Assembly: GCA_951640195.1 (NCBI GenBank)
Contig: OX621171.1
Coordinates: forward strand, 310,001-374,000
From: Porpolomopsis calyptriformis
Lineage: Eukaryota; Basidiomycota; Agaricomycetes; Agaricales; Hygrophoraceae
Direction of reading: 5' to 3'
DNA: 64,000 nt
The notes beneath the pieces were generated by a model that was not told where the DNA came from, did no database searches, and saw nothing but the letters and a program-made list of their open reading frames with translations. Both the position numbers and the translations under genes were made by a program. Each line of letters starts with the position of its first letter. Position 1 is the stretch's first letter. This document shows positions 1 to 11,593 of this stretch, in pieces.

Positions 1-24
1 TGGTCAGAATTGGAAGGTTGATTG

Positions 25-412
25 TGTTATGTTGGCAGTCGAAACCTCAGGTTGCTTAGACGGGGGGCAACGAAGAGCTTAGTGCATAAACTAAGGGTGG
101 CAACGTTGAAGGACGAAAACTAGGGAGGTACAAGTGCTCTGTACTCTACTTATATCTACCTAGGTCTGGGCTGTGATTGTGATAACCACGGCGATGATCC
201 ATGGAACGGCTGACTAATGCGCAGCACTGTATAGCCTTGCGCAGCTACTGCGGAGCACGTCTTCATCAGCCAATGGCGTTATCACCTTTGATCTATGAGA
301 AGATAAGATAAAGATTAGATAGGGAGAGATAAGATAAGATCAAATCGAAGATAAGATTAGATAAGACGAAAAAGGAAAGTTGGTGAGATGACAAAATGAA
401 GTGACCGTAACA
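25..412 (-). repeat. 3' LTR of element A1
   Basis: 388 bp, the same length as its partner at 6916-7303 and differing only by transitions. The U3 part, about 285-375, holds a cluster of GATAA/GATAG motifs. A GGAC-containing 14-mer that matches the primer-binding site lies near 108-121. The outer edge carries TSD GATTG (20-24). Confidence 0.95.
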
Positions 413-425
413 TCACCCTCTCTTC
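413..425 (-). other. Polypurine tract of A1
   Basis: Read on the minus strand this is GAAGAGAGGGTGA, an uninterrupted purine run apart from one T, directly abutting the 3' LTR. This is the position of the plus-strand primer in Ty3/gypsy elements. The stretch 426-721 between this tract and the pol stop shows no further ORF that I can support. Confidence 0.75.
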
Positions 426-721
426 AAATTCGCGTCCGCGCGACGTTAGAACAGGCGTTGGAGATGTCTTGAACAGTCTCGTAACAACCATTGAGGTGCA
501 TAACAGGGAGAAGTAGGGAGATGATATTGGTATTGTCGACGAATCTCCAGGGCAGGCAGGGGGGAAACTAGTTGATACATTCGGAGCAATTGTCCCTGGG
601 CATCCAGCCGTAGAACAGCAGTAATTGCATTAACAGGACTGGATTCATAGATCCATGCTCAACGAGCAGATGAAGGCAGATGGGGGAGGAAGATGGAACC
701 ATTGAAATCGCGTTCGAGTAG

Positions 722-2281
722 TCAGTCAACTTCTGTGGGATAGAGTGGGATGAGAACATCAATATTGTCACTGACCTTGGGCAGTTTGTAGTCCTCGCCA
801 GTGGAGTCTGTGATTGGGTCGTAGAGATGTTCATCGATCCCGAAGAAGTTGTCCATTCGAATGACACGCAATTGGAGTCGAGGGGCTGGTCGATCAGGGT
901 GGAGAGCGTGAAACTCGTCAACCAGTTCCTGAGCATTCTTAGCGTTCGACTCGGGCTCCCAAGTGTTTTCTTCACTAGTGTAGCCTTCCCAGTGTACCAA
1001 GTATTGGAGTTTTCCTTGTCGCAGACGAGAGTCCAGAATTTCATCGACGACGTATTCGGAGTTGCCTTCCAGTTGGATTGGGGGAGGAGGAGTAGGTTTT
1101 TTCTGATTGGGGAACGAGGGAGATCGATAAGGGGAGAGGTAGGATTCGTTGAAGACCGGATGGAGCCCCAACCATTCGTGGGGGAGATCAAGTTTGTAGG
1201 CGGAACGGCCGATTTTCTCAATGACCTTGAAAGGACCAAAGCGTTTGTTGTCGAGCTTCTTCATTGGTCATTTAGTCTTGATGTTGGTAGCAGCCAACCA
1301 TACTTTATCTCCTGGCAAATATTCTTGAGCAGTTCGGACATGTTTATCATGGGTGGCCTTCATAGTTTCATTCGCTCTCCTGAGGGCAGCTTCAGCTTCT
1401 TGATGGATGTTTTTCATCCGATCAGCGAATTGGGTTGCGGACTCATTTTGGACTTCTCTTGTGGTGTCATTTCCCTTCCAGGGGTTCTGACCGTAGTTGA
1501 CATAGAAAGGGGTTTGTCGTGTGGCTGCGTGGACTGAGTTATTGTACAAGAACTCAGCTAACGCAAGCCATTCTTTCCAATTGTCCTAACAATGATTGAC
1601 AAAGATGCGAAGGTATTGTTCGAGCATCTGATTCATTCGTTCGGATTGGCCATCAGTCTGGGGATGATAAGCTGTGGAAACGTTCTGGGAAGTGCCCAGA
1701 AGATGGAAAAGATCAGTCATGAATTTGGAAACAAATCGTGGATCATGATCATGGATGATGCGTTGGGGGACACTGTGATCTCGGATGACGCGATCCTGAA
1801 TGATCTTCGCAAACCCTTCGGAGTTCAACTCGATGTGGGTGGCTTCGAATTTGACAGCCTTTGAGAAGTGGTCGACAATCGTGAGGATTGCGTTGTAGCC
1901 CTGACATTCAGGTATGGGGCCAACAAGATTGACTGTGATCGTATCCCAGGGTCGAGGAGGAGGGTCAAAGGGATGGAGTGGGGTCTTGGCGGGCAGTCGG
2001 GATGCCTTGGTTTGTTGACATGTCTCGCAACCACAAATGTAGGTTTCAACATCTCTCCTGATGGTGGGCCACCAGTAGTCGTGACATACAGCCTCAGAGG
2101 TCTTGAAGGAGCCATAGTGTCTGGAGAGAGGGTTGTCATGGTATTGAGCGATGATTTCGCCACAGAGTGGAGTGTCCTTTGAGATGTAGGTTCGGTCCAA
2201 GAAGGTTTTGACGCCATCGTCTTGGGTTTTCCAATTGGTTTCACATTTTTCTTGAAGGAGTGTGGCTTGTTTCTCTTCATT
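722..2281 (-). pseudogene. A1 integrase with C-terminal chromodomain, broken
   Basis: The 3' part of pol. It catalysed insertion of the cDNA, and the chromodomain would steer it to histone-marked chromatin. The zinc-binding region ends CETCQQTK. The DDE core follows: the first Asp reads ITVNLVGP, so Asp has become Asn; the second Asp is in HDHDPRF; the Glu is in DGQSERMNQ. A C-terminal chromodomain around 1000-1100 includes LVHWEGY and ENTWEP. The frame is the same as the upstream RT, with in-frame stops near 1586 and 1268 and the natural end at 722. The Asn comes from a GTC-GAT to GTC-AAT change, a CpG transition. It is non-functional as it stands. Confidence 0.9.
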
Positions 2282-3916
2282 TCAGTATGAATTCTGAATT
2301 CGGGAGTGGAAATTAACAGGTTCAATCTCGTGTTGAACCTGGCGGAGATCTACAATAGGGTGATCCGAGGCTGGAAAAAGATTAGACAGGAGTAAAGTAA
2401 CATCATCGTTGTTGTTCACCCCCCTCTCAAAACCTGGTTGTCTCGACAGGATATCAGCCTTGGAGTTGGCCCTGCTGGCGACATGGTGAAGAGTGAAGTG
2501 ATAGTCTTGAAGCTCCGTGAGCCACCTGGCCTGACGCCTATTCAGCTTTTGGGGCAGCTTGAAGTATTGGAGGTTGGCGTGATCCATCCAAACCTCAAAG
2601 ACCTGCTTGGCAGATAGCAGCCATTTGCGAAACTCCTGGAGCGCAGTCATAATTGCAAGCAACTTGCGGTCATAAATCTGGTAGTTTCATTCCATGGGGG
2701 TAAAAGCCTTAGAGACATAGGCAATGGGTTTCCAAACATTGTCTTGTTTTTGTGATAATATAGCACCCAAGGCATAGTCTGAGGCATCAGTTTCCACATG
2801 GAGTAGGTCATTGTCATTAGCGATTGAAAGAATGGGAGAAGTTGTAATAATCGTTTTCAGGGCGTCAAAGGTGTCCTGGCATTCAGCAGTCCAATCGAAA
2901 GGAGCGTTTCCAGTTAGTGTATTAAGAGGTCGAGCAATTCCAGCAAAATGGTGGATGAATCGACGATAGAAGTTACAGAATCCAAGGAAAACTTGGACAT
3001 CTCACTTGCACTCGGGGGTTGGCTAGTCAGTAATCCCTTGGACCTTGACAGGGTCCATCTTAACGTGACCTTCTGACACAATGACACTGAGGTATTCCAC
3101 TTGGCATTGGTTGAAATCGCACTTCTCCGGTTTGAGGTAGAGTTTGTGTTCACGAAGGGTGGTCATAACTTCGTAAACATGCTGATGGTGCATTTCGAGA
3201 TCCTTGTCGAAGATAAGGATGTCGTCTATGTAGACCAAGACGTGTCCTTCGACGATTTGGACGTGGCAGATGTCGTTCATCATGTTTTGAAAGGTAGCAG
3301 GCGAGTTGGTGAGTCCGAAGAACATAATGAGGGGTTCGAACAGACTGTGGTTGGTTCGGAATGCGGCTTTATGTTCATCTCCTTCCTTGATCTGTACGTT
3401 GTTGTATCCCCAACGAATGTCTAGCTTAGTGAAATAGCGGGCATTCTGCAGGGTATCAATCAGTTCGTTGATCAGAGGGAGGGGGTATCTGTTCTTGACA
3501 GTCATGTCATTGAGTTTCCTATAATCCTGGATGGGATGTAGTCGACCATCTTTCTTTTTGATGAAGAAGAACGGGGAAGCAATGGGGGAGATTGATTTTC
3601 GAATTCATCCAGTGTGGAGGTTCTCTTCCAAGAACTCATCCAATTGAGCACGTTCGTCCACAGAGAGTGGGTAGACCTTACAATTGAGTTTCTCTTCGGT
3701 TCCAGGGAGAAGTTCAATGGTGTGGTCCCAGGGATGACTTGGGGGGAGTTCGTCGAAATCTTCCTTGGTGAAGACATCTTGGAATTCGTGGAGGTATTCG
3801 GGTACAATTTCCTTCCAGGTGCAGTCCTTCTTCTGGGCTTCCCAGGCCTTGATCGTGAGATCCTGAGACTTTGTCCCCATCAAACGAATCTGGATGGTGG
3901 GATTGAAATCAACCAT
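2282..3916 (-). pseudogene. A1 reverse transcriptase and RNase H, broken
   Basis: RT would copy element RNA to DNA and RNase H would degrade the RNA strand. The linker contains EFQDVFTKEDF before the RT. RT motifs visible: [42 protein letters not shown] and the intact catalytic YIDDIL. The RNase H/connection end has the NRRQARWLTELQDYHF and ADILSRQPG motifs typical of chromoviruses. The reading frame is continuous with the integrase and interrupted by several stops (after position 3605, near 3508, near 3023 and at 2282). Compared with copy A2, a 1-nt deletion near 4000 separates this frame from the protease frame. Confidence 0.92.
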
Positions 3917-4839
3917 GAGTAGTTGATCGCCATCCTCAAGAGTAAGTTCATTGATGTTGGCAGAGTCCGGGAGAGGGGAAGGATGACAGTCCGGGGGGCA
4001 TCGATTGAGAACAAGGGAATTGGCCTCCAGTTGATGGAGGGGTTGTAACTCCTTAACCAGTCATGTCCGAGGAAAATCTGGGACTTGCCAAGGTTCGTGA
4101 TACCAAAGTTAATCCGTTCGACATGGGTACCGACCTTGAGTTCAAGCGCGACCATTTCGGAGATGGGTCCCTCAGAATTGGGCTGTCCATTGGCGTTGTG
4201 TACCGGAATGGGTCGAGCGAGTTTGGTGGTGTGAAGGTCGTTTTCTTAGACATACTTGATATTAATGCATGAACCTTTGCAGCCACTATTGACAAGAGCG
4301 GTTGCGATGTGTTCGGCACGATTATCCAAGGTGGTGATGACGGTTTTAAGGGTCAACTGATTCCTGGAGCCAGAGCCACAAACGAACACATGGGGTTCTT
4401 TGAGTTCATTGAGGGCTTGAATGGCATTCTCCGTTGAAAGGGCGTTGATCTGATCGATCGTGGTTTGAGTCATCTCTAATGATCGGGTGGGGTAAGACCA
4501 TTTTGAAAGAATGGGGATTGCGAAATTAGCCTGTTCCTTAATAGCGTTAACGATTTCTAGGGGGGAAGAAAGAGAGTTGATGTCAATTGATTCGACAGAA
4601 GAGAGAGACAGTGGTTTGAGAATGGGAGAGTCAGGGATTTCGGGGCACTTGGTGCTTACATCTGGCATAGACAGTGAGGGACAAATTTCATTGACGGGCT
4701 TGTTGGTATTTAGTATTGTACATGCCGTCGTAGTGGTACAAAGAATGGAAAGGGGAGAAGGGGTAACAAGGGGGGTGTCCGATACTGTCTGTTCACAATG
4801 CCAAAGTAGGCATGATTCCATCGAATAGAGCAAGCGCAT
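3880..4839 (-). pseudogene. A1 aspartic protease region, broken
   Basis: The N-terminal part of pol, which would process the polyprotein. The ATG at 4839 lies 2 nt after the gag stop codon, and copy A2 has the same arrangement. About 180 residues of low-complexity linker precede a retropepsin-like core, ALVNSGCKGSCIN. The expected catalytic triad Asp-Ser-Gly reads Asn-Ser-Gly because GTC-GAT became GTC-AAT. The second half, up to FLGHDWLRSYNPSINW, lies in the same frame after stops. A 1-nt deletion after NPSINW throws the frame off, so translation would end at 3880 instead of running into RT. Confidence 0.85.
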
Positions 4840-4841
4840 CT

Positions 4842-6754
4842 CTATCGACCGTCACCAAAATCCTGTTCGTTGTTGTCGGGGGCGGGCTTAGGCAAGCTGT
4901 GTTCCTCTACAGAAAGGAAGTTCATCAGCTCAGAGATCTCGTCGATGGTTAGTTCGTGCTGGAGTGCGCGAACGTTGACCTTCTTGAGCTCCTGTGGGCA
5001 TTCCCGATAGAAATGGCCAATTTGTCCGCAGTTGTAACACCTGTTGGTTTGACGTGTCTTGCTCAAATCCATGGGTAAGCCCTGCCCTCTGTGGATGGTG
5101 CCAGATGGCACTTGCTTGTCCTGAGGGGGTGGGGGATGGAAGTGTGGAGCAGAGGGGCTGAAGGCTGGGCGAGAAGAGGGGGCCGATGGGCGCTGACGAC
5201 GTTCCTGATCATGGAAACGTTCCAGTAACTGGCCGATGGCCACAACCTTCTTGTGGTACCTGGGGTAGGTGGTGGGGAGCAGGGGCGACATGTAAATTTG
5301 ATGAATAATGCCTTAGTTGATATTTTTCTCAAGGATCCGGATGCATTCTTTATCCTGGCCGACAAGACTAGCTTGGTGGAACAAGAGTTCCAACTTGACG
5401 AAATAATCGACGATACCCAAATGTCCTTGCGAGAAATGTTCTACCTCCTCATGGGCTCGCTGCTCCATGGCATGGTCGGTGAAAACAATGTCCAAAACAT
5501 CGGTGAAATCCTTCCAGGGGCTGAGGGGAAGGAGGTTGCCGGTGATGGGGTCTGTTTGGCCAAAGTAAGCATCCACGTACTGCTGAGCCTACTCAGCGGC
5601 GATGCCTTCCTTCATATATGACAAGGTGACGAGGATCATCTTTTCAGGATCTGTGACTTCGCTGCCGCAAAGGAAGATGATAACCTGGCGAAACCAGTTC
5701 TTGTACAATTTCTTGTTGCCATTGAAGATGTTGGGCTGAGCAAGCTTGATGGTTTTCGATATGGAGGCCATGGGTGGCGTTTGCGAGGAAGGAAGTGGGT
5801 TGGGGTTTGAAGGCGGTGGAGGAGATGAAGAAGGGGAAGCGGCCGGAGAGGAATGAGGGGAAGGATTCTGTTCAGGGGAGGGAGACCTTCTCGGTGGAGA
5901 AGAGTCTTTTGGTTTCCGGGGGGTTTCCGGAAGTGGTCGTTGCGGGGTGGTAGAGGTGGTCACCTTCGTAGGAGAGGATGATGAGCGGGAAAGAGGTCAA
6001 GGTGGTGTTCGGAGGAAACGGGGATGTCCGAACGCGAAGGGTGATGGTGTTTCTAACGGTCGCGGTGTGGGGGCAGGGAGAACAGTGGGTTCAAGGATGG
6101 CGAAGACAGAGGGAGTTGAGGGGTCAAGGATCTGAGACGAAAGTGGTGAATGTATGTCAGCAGATGTGTCGACAGCATCCTAGAACTCTAGCTCCTCGTC
6201 TGTGAGGCCAAAGCTTGATCGACGGGAACCTGTACAGGGAGGTGTGGTGACAGGTTGTCTCGGACGTGGATCTCTCAGATGTGACTGGAAGACCCGCGAC
6301 GGTAGAAAACGCAGATGGAGGAGGCGAGAAAATTTGCAATGAGGGCCAGGGTATGATAAACTCTAACGTGAACGCGATTAAACATACGCGGTTCAATTTC
6401 GACGAAGGAGTCGAGACCGTCTGAAGAATCCGGGGGAGACGGGGCAGTATAATATGAGTCCAAAGAAAGAGAAGAATGGGATGAGGCGGGGGAAAGGTTT
6501 GCGGTGATGGGAGGGGTGATGTCGAAGGCAAGGTGGGAGAACTCAAGCGCAAGAGCTTCGAGTTGTTCTCGTTCGATTTCTAGTGCGTTGACGGCTTGTT
6601 GTTCAGAGTAGCTAATAAGCGTACTAGACAAAGCCTGAGGGGAATGGTGAGGTGGGGAGTAGGACGGGGGCGGAGTTGAGGGAGAACGATCCAGGGTGGT
6701 GATTACTCTTGATACCGTGCAAGGATGTGCTGAAGTGTCTCTTGTGGTTCTCAA
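4842..6754 (-). pseudogene. A1 gag: capsid and CCHC nucleocapsid, broken
   Basis: The structural protein. A Ser/Pro-rich N-terminal portion (6754-5780) contains a short helical stretch with EREQLEALALEFSHLAF. The capsid-like domain contains LYKNWFRQVIIFLCGSE and, after a stop near 5587, the segment WKDFTDVLDIVF typical of retrotransposon gag. The C-terminal zinc knuckle is CYNCGQIGHFYREC (CX2CX4HX4C). The gag frame from 5963 to the TAG at 4842 is one frame broken by two stops. Upstream pieces are in other frames, so at least one indel is present. The exact N-terminus is unsure. Confidence 0.82.
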
Positions 6755-6901
6755 GGCGAGAGAGGATGGGTCGAACTGGGGAGCCTGGTTGGGATTCCAG
6801 GGGGCAACAGCAACAGTGTTGTCTGGTAACCCAAAACAATGTGGTCGGTGTCAGACGAATCTTGACCAAAGGCTGTTGCGAAGAAAAGTGAGGTGAGGGA
6901 G

Positions 6902-6915
6902 AGTTTTCATCCTTC
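6902..6915 (-). other. Self-complementary primer-binding site of A1
   Basis: This 14-mer abuts the 5' LTR. Read in the element's sense it is GAAGGATGAAAACT, the reverse complement of LTR segment 6999-7012 except for one CpG/TpG transition. The LTR segment begins 33 nt after the TATAAG at 7045-7040, so it is the predicted 5' end of the mRNA. This matches the Tf1/sushi type of self-priming rather than tRNA priming. Between here and gag (6755-6901) I see no other feature. Confidence 0.75.
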
Positions 6916-7303
6916 TGTTATGTCGGCAGTCGAAACCTCAGGTCACTTAGACGGGGGGCAACGAAGAGCTCAGTGCATAAACTAAGGGTGGCAACATTGA
7001 AGGACGAAAACTAGGGAGGTACAAGCGCTCTATACTCTACTTATATCTACCTAGGTCTGGGCTGTGATTGTGATAACCACGGCGATGATCCATGGAACGG
7101 CTGACTAATGCACAGCACTGTATAGCCTTGCGCAGCTACTGCGGAGCACGTCTTCATCAGCCAATAGCGTTATCACCTCTGATCTATGAGAAGATAAGAT
7201 AAAGATTAGATAGGGAGAGATAAGATAAGATCAAATCGAAGATAAGATTAGATAAGATGAAAAAGGAAAGTCAGTGAGATGACAAAATGAAGTGACCGTA
7301 ACA
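6916..7303 (-). repeat. 5' LTR of element A1 with promoter
   Basis: 388 bp, TG...CA ends. In sense orientation it holds a GATA-motif cluster in U3, a TATAAG box at 7045-7040, and the predicted transcription start at about 7012. Target duplication GATTG follows at 7304-7308. Confidence 0.95.
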
Positions 7304-7316
7304 GATTGCTAGTCGA

Positions 7317-8282
7317 TCAAGATTTAGAGATAAGGTCAGGGAGGTTACAAGTGGATAAATAAGCATGGGAAACTGTTGAAACTTTATTTGATGCGCATAG
7401 AGGTGCACAGGAATTGACAGATAGCATATATGTAGCATGGTTGTAATCTAGAATTATTGCAATCTCTCCTTGATCAGGAATCAAATCCTTGATAAGCGAA
7501 AATCCGAACAATGCTTCAGTAGACCTCATGGAACCGTCAGAATTGTGACAGTTCTTCTGCTATTCAGATCGCAAATAGTGATCGTTTGATTTTCATTGGC
7601 GAAATTCTTGATGAGGCTTTGAGCTAAAACATCGAACAGTCTTCTGAGCAAGATATCATAGGCGGGAGCACGAATGACATGAATCTGGAGGTATAGGGTT
7701 ATATCGCCGATCTGACAGGGACATTCCTTATGAGACCTAAGGATTGGTCTATTTTGCTGTTGGCCGATTGCATGTTTAGTTGGATAGTTGGGTTATAGAT
7801 TAGTCCTAGATCGTGGCAAATGGCTTTGGACATGGCCATTATCTGAGATCTGGGATTGATGATACATTTAATCATTTCTTTATGATCGATTGGAGAGCAT
7901 GCGATTCTTTTGCGATGGTAACAGCGTGAGGTGTTTCATCAGATGAGAGAGCATTTAGGTACGATTCATAGGGGTCAGGCACAGTGATGGAACAATCATC
8001 GTCGTTACAATAGGGGAGAGTGTCATTCGGAATCGCTTCTACTTCAACGGTTTTGACCGCGATCAGTTGACTAGTAGGCTGAGTCCATTTAGGGGTTACT
8101 GCCTCTCGAACCTTTAATCAAACTTTGGGTGAGAGGGATAGCAATTCTTCGGGGGAAAGTGTGGTGCAAGGGGTTTTCATTGAATGAGTATAGGCGTCAG
8201 AGGCGATTTTCGAGTCTTGAATTGGCACTTGAGTGTGGTATGAGGGGTCTTTGTCTCTCTTTACCATTGGAGAGCCAAAGTT
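7317..8282 (-). pseudogene. Family H aspartic protease region, broken
   Basis: Downstream of the zinc knuckle, the minus strand codes for an acid-rich linker (NDDDCSITVPDPYESY) followed by a retropepsin-like domain. The expected Asp-Pro-Gly-Ser active site reads INPRSQ near 7850-7860. Both changes (Asp to Asn, Gly to Arg) are CpG to CpA transitions. LGLIYNPTIQLNMQSAN and a degraded DILLRRLFDVL segment follow, as in this family. The piece at 7317-7529 continues the domain C-terminally. Several stops make it a pseudogene. Confidence 0.78.
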
Positions 8283-9590
8283 TCAGACGTGGGGTGGTAC
8301 GTAGTTGGACTCTTTTGCTTTTGAGAACAGATGTTCCTGCATAGCTGGTTGAGTTGGGGTGGTTGCGATTGGAGTGCTCGATGGTTTGTCAGCCACTTTC
8401 TCTTTTTTGGGTTCTTGTCGTTGAGGCCAAATGATTTCTACTCCATTGAATGTCTTTTTGCTCCTTAACACAAAAATCTCTTTTTCAAGAGCAGTGATCC
8501 ATTTGTCAGTAGATAGTTGGTATGTCTCAGTTGCTGGATCACATTTGATACCGGCTGAAATTCTATACATCATTCCAGCAGTTGGGGTCAGGTTTTGTTT
8601 GTACCATTCATCCATTCGTTCTTTCAAGGTTTTTCCCAGCATTTGCTGGGGGACGAACCTGTTGTTCAGGAGTACAATCCTTCCTTCGAAGTTCTTCTTG
8701 CATTGACTATTTTGAATATATTCACAGCAGGTCAGGCAGCTTCCTATGAAATGATCAGGACTTCCACAGAAGATGCAAGTTTTTGGTCAGGAGCATTGGG
8801 TTGTCATTCCGATGACTGTGGTGATTGAGGGGGCAGGTTTCATTTCGGGGGACCTCTATTGTCCAGGGTTTTGATGAGCATTGTCATCAGTTTCTCCATA
8901 AAGATGCTGAGGTCTTCTTGTTTAGTGGTGGGGGCTGTAGTTGTCATTGAAGTTGTAGTTTCACATAGTAGAAAAGTGTTCGGAGACGTTCCATAGAGAA
9001 TGAAATGGGCTGCCTCATTGATATCATTTACCCTGTAAGGATCATTGGGGAAGTGATTAGGGAACTTGATTTCCAGTTGTTAGATGATTCTAGACCAGAG
9101 TTCAGGTTGGAATCCTTGGATGAAAGTGTGACTTTGTTCCGCTTCAGAGATTCTGTTCTTCAATTGCAGGAATTTGGTGATCACGAGGAACAATTGGAAA
9201 TATGCTCCAAGTTCATTTGTATTCATAATCCCTAGTTGAAGCTATTCTCTGACTATTTTGTCCATATCGGTGATGGACCACTTTCAATTGTCTTCTGATC
9301 CTAGGTAGAGCTTAAAGATGGCTGCGATGAATTTGTCAAACATATGTCCACCTTGGAACTCTATTTGGTATTCCCAGAGTTTAGAGGTATCAATGTCAAT
9401 GTATTTGCAGGCATAAGTCTTCTTAGCATCATTGTTATTGATGCTGCAGTTAGCGAAAAGACCTCTGAGGTCTTGGAAGTATCTTCGAAGTTCTTGAGGT
9501 TAGTCGGGGTTGAACTTCAGGGCAGTCGAGTGACCACAAGCAGGTATAACTAGATTTAGTGGAGTCATCATAGTCATTGTAGAAATCAAG
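8283..9590 (-). pseudogene. Family H gag with CCHC knuckle, broken
   Basis: Gag of family H. Readable blocks in order: STALKFNPD near 9520, LRRYFQDLRGLFANCSI, YACKYIDIDTSKLWE, KWSITDMDKIVRE, LGAYFQLFLVITKFL, FIQGFQPELWSRII, HFPNDPYRVNDINEAAHFIL, then the zinc knuckle CIFCGSPDHFIGSC (8737-8777) and NFEGRIVLLNNRFVP. The last open segment, 8642-8283, contains LKERMDEWYKQNL and ends with a stop. The order and spacing match the known family. Stops (for example in VRE*LQLG) and frame changes show it is dead. Confidence 0.82.
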
Positions 9591-9759
9591 GATAATGATG
9601 AAAGTGATAAGGTAGAGGATGGTTCATCAGGTGAATCAGGTTGGTTGATTGAAGTTGAATTTCAATTTATTGGCAGGTTGGGAGGTGTTAGTTGGGTCAG
9701 ACTGATGTTCCAAGTTAATCTATCTCATAGGGTTATGCTTTGAGTGACTCGATTGTGTG

Positions 9760-10448
9760 TCAGGAATGGCGGTTTGAAGGACTGAGTCAAAGGAATCTTT
9801 TAAGATTTATTAGTGGGCCCTCACAGTGGGCTCTAAAATAATACATCTGCTTCATGTATGAGAACAGAACACAGAACAAGGTGTGAGGACAACTATAAAG
9901 AGTCTCAACACAGTCTATGATCAATGATCGTGGAAAGGGAGTCTTTGATTGTTCGCGAATGTGATCGATCAGGGGATTGGAAGAGTCAGAGAATCGAAAG
10001 AGGAAGTCAAGAAGAAGTCTTAGAGAGGATCTAGACTTGAGCACGAGAGAGAAGTGAATATCTAACTTGTTGGATCACTAGCTACAACATACAGTATATA
10101 TATCTTCTAGTACAAGGATCCCTTTGAATGTATATGATAAAAGGGGAGCCTCTTTAATGATCTAAGGGGAAAGTAGTGAATGGGAATGAAGAAGTTGAAT
10201 GAAAAGGGAGAAATAGAAGAGAACCAATGCCTTTGAATAGTGTCTTCCCTTTGATATACAAACTTTCATTCGCGTTCAGAAAGCTTTGATCGCATTCAGA
10301 ATGTTTGATGTTTCTCAAACTCATTTGGGATGTTTGGAAGCTATCGAGAGCATTCGGAGAGTTCGTGTTTGTATTCGAAGGACTTGATAGGCATCTAGTA
10401 TTTGTATAGTTGAATAAACAGTGGTCAGGGGACTGAGGGGTCACATCA
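9760..10448 (-). repeat. Probable 5' LTR of family H
   Basis: The outer edge is clear (TGATGTGACC at 10448, next to B sequence CCGTA). The inner edge is uncertain, since there is no second LTR in the window to align. A TATATATA run near 10090-10100 could be the promoter. The region is A/T-rich and without coding potential. Confidence 0.55.
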
Positions 10449-10812
10449 CCGTAAAGTGATTCAAGTAATAGTAATCTTTGATTAGTCTGTATCCAGCATC
10501 TTGTCCTTTCGCATTGATTTCTTCAGCTTTCTTTCCTAAGAAGAAGGGGGTGGCTTGAGGCAAAGATCCCTTGAATATTCATCCTGTAGCCACATTTTCA
10601 TCTAAAAACTTCACTAGGAATTCTTTCTCTCAAGGGGACATCAGATAAGTCATGTCATTTTGAGGTACAAAGTTATCTGTAAGATCAATGGCATGATCAA
10701 ACTCAGAATGAGGTGGAAGGCAATTGAAGGATCCTTTGGCAAAGACACTAGCATAGTCTTTCCAATAGATCTCTGGTACAAACTTTCGCATATCTTCCTC
10801 CACTGTGCTGGC
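10449..10812 (-). pseudogene. B1 start of reverse transcriptase, truncated
   Basis: Contains the pre-RT linker (a KDYASVFAK-like segment) and the beginning of RT (KEFLVKFLDEN, ATPFFLGKKAEEI, QDAGYRLIKDYYYLNHF). It stops where the family H LTR begins. The same segment is present in B2 near 30770-31130 and B4 near 39080-39480. Confidence 0.75.
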
Positions 10813-11363
10813 TCAAGCTTCGTCTGATTTTGAAATACTTGTAATTGCCAGTGGGACCAATTCTACCTCAGAGGGCTCTGCTTTGCCACTACAATGCTGA
10901 TGAGAAGTCTCTTTACCTCTGAGAGCCAGTGTTGACTTCTCCCAATCGATACTAGGGTTTTGAGCTCTAAGCCATGGGTAGCTGAGGATAATGTCAATCT
11001 TGGATCCAAGGTCAGTCACTTCCAAACAGATCCTTTCAATGTGTCCACCTGGAGCTTCTATCCAGACATTAGTGTCAAAAATGATTGGGCCTCCTCAGTT
11101 CTCTGACCTATCAGCATTCCGTATGGGGATTGGGGTTTCCAAATCTTGAAGAGTAAATTCATGACGAGTTGCGAAAGTCTCATCCATAAAGTTTCCAGAA
11201 GCTCTGCTATCAATAAGACACATGGCAGGGACACGTTGGCCAGTATCTGAAGCTTTGATCCAAATGTCCATTGTAAGTCCAGAATTGCTCCTTTCAATAG
11301 CACCAAGAATTCAAAATAAATTGCATGGGATAGTGGTACATCAAGTGGTATGGTCCATAACAT
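10813..11363 (-). pseudogene. B1 protease region, broken
   Basis: The same region as the intact-looking protease of B4 (39482-40057). The best open piece is 11025-10813, with GSKIDIILSYPWLRAQNPSID, the flap-to-C-terminal part of the retropepsin fold. The active-site part lies upstream near 11200 in a shifted frame (MCLIDSRASGNF-like reading). A frameshift separates the two halves. Confidence 0.72.
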
Positions 11364-11593
11364 TGAGCAAATTGTCCAAACCTTTCAAAAACCCTGGGAC
11401 TTCAAGTCTATTGCTAGCCTCTTCTTTTGATATCATCTGACCAATTGCGTATACCACATTTTGCCATATCTGACAGTGTCTCACTCGTTGCCAGTGTAGC
11501 GGGCAAGCCAACATTCTCCACATTGGGCTCAGCAGTAACAACATGTACATCATAGCCTCATCCTCGTCCTTATCCTCAATAACCTCCTCTACC

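Larger units (their letters stand above)
25..7303 (-). mobile_element. Element A1: full-length Ty3/gypsy chromovirus, degenerate
   Basis: A complete LTR retrotransposon of 7279 bp read on the minus strand. Two 388-bp LTRs (25-412 and 6916-7303) begin TGTTA and end TAACA. Perfect 5-bp target duplications GATTG lie at 20-24 and 7304-7308. Order in the sense direction: LTR, primer site, gag with a CCHC knuckle, protease, RT, RNase H, integrase, chromodomain, purine tract, LTR. The LTRs differ at about 13 sites by my reading, all transitions, so this is one of the younger insertions here. It interrupts the family H fragment, whose sequence continues across the TSD. Coding is broken by in-frame stops and at least one 1-nt deletion. 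Confidence 0.95.
7304..10448 (-). mobile_element. Family H Ty3/gypsy fragment (5' LTR, gag, protease)
   Basis: The 5' part of a second gypsy family, inserted in B1 and itself split by A1 (the H sequence continues in 1-24). The outer end TGATGTGACC at 10448 marks the LTR start, next to B sequence. The gag and protease follow on the minus strand. The RT part would lie to the left of the window. The type of gag (ELWSRII-like segment, CIFCGSPDHF knuckle) is a widespread Agaricomycete retroelement family known to me from many annotated mushroom genomes. Confidence 0.8.

Noticed and set aside
285..375. CRISPR-like or simple tandem array in the A LTR (GATAAGATAA repeats)
   Set aside because: Units are short, irregular and without spacers. 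It is a motif cluster in a promoter.
827..1537. Plus-strand open frame of 236 codons over the A1 integrase
   Set aside because: It is exactly antisense to integrase and chromodomain, has no intron or promoter support, and has the composition expected from the opposite strand of a coding region. There is no copy-to-copy evidence such as that for the F antisense ORF.
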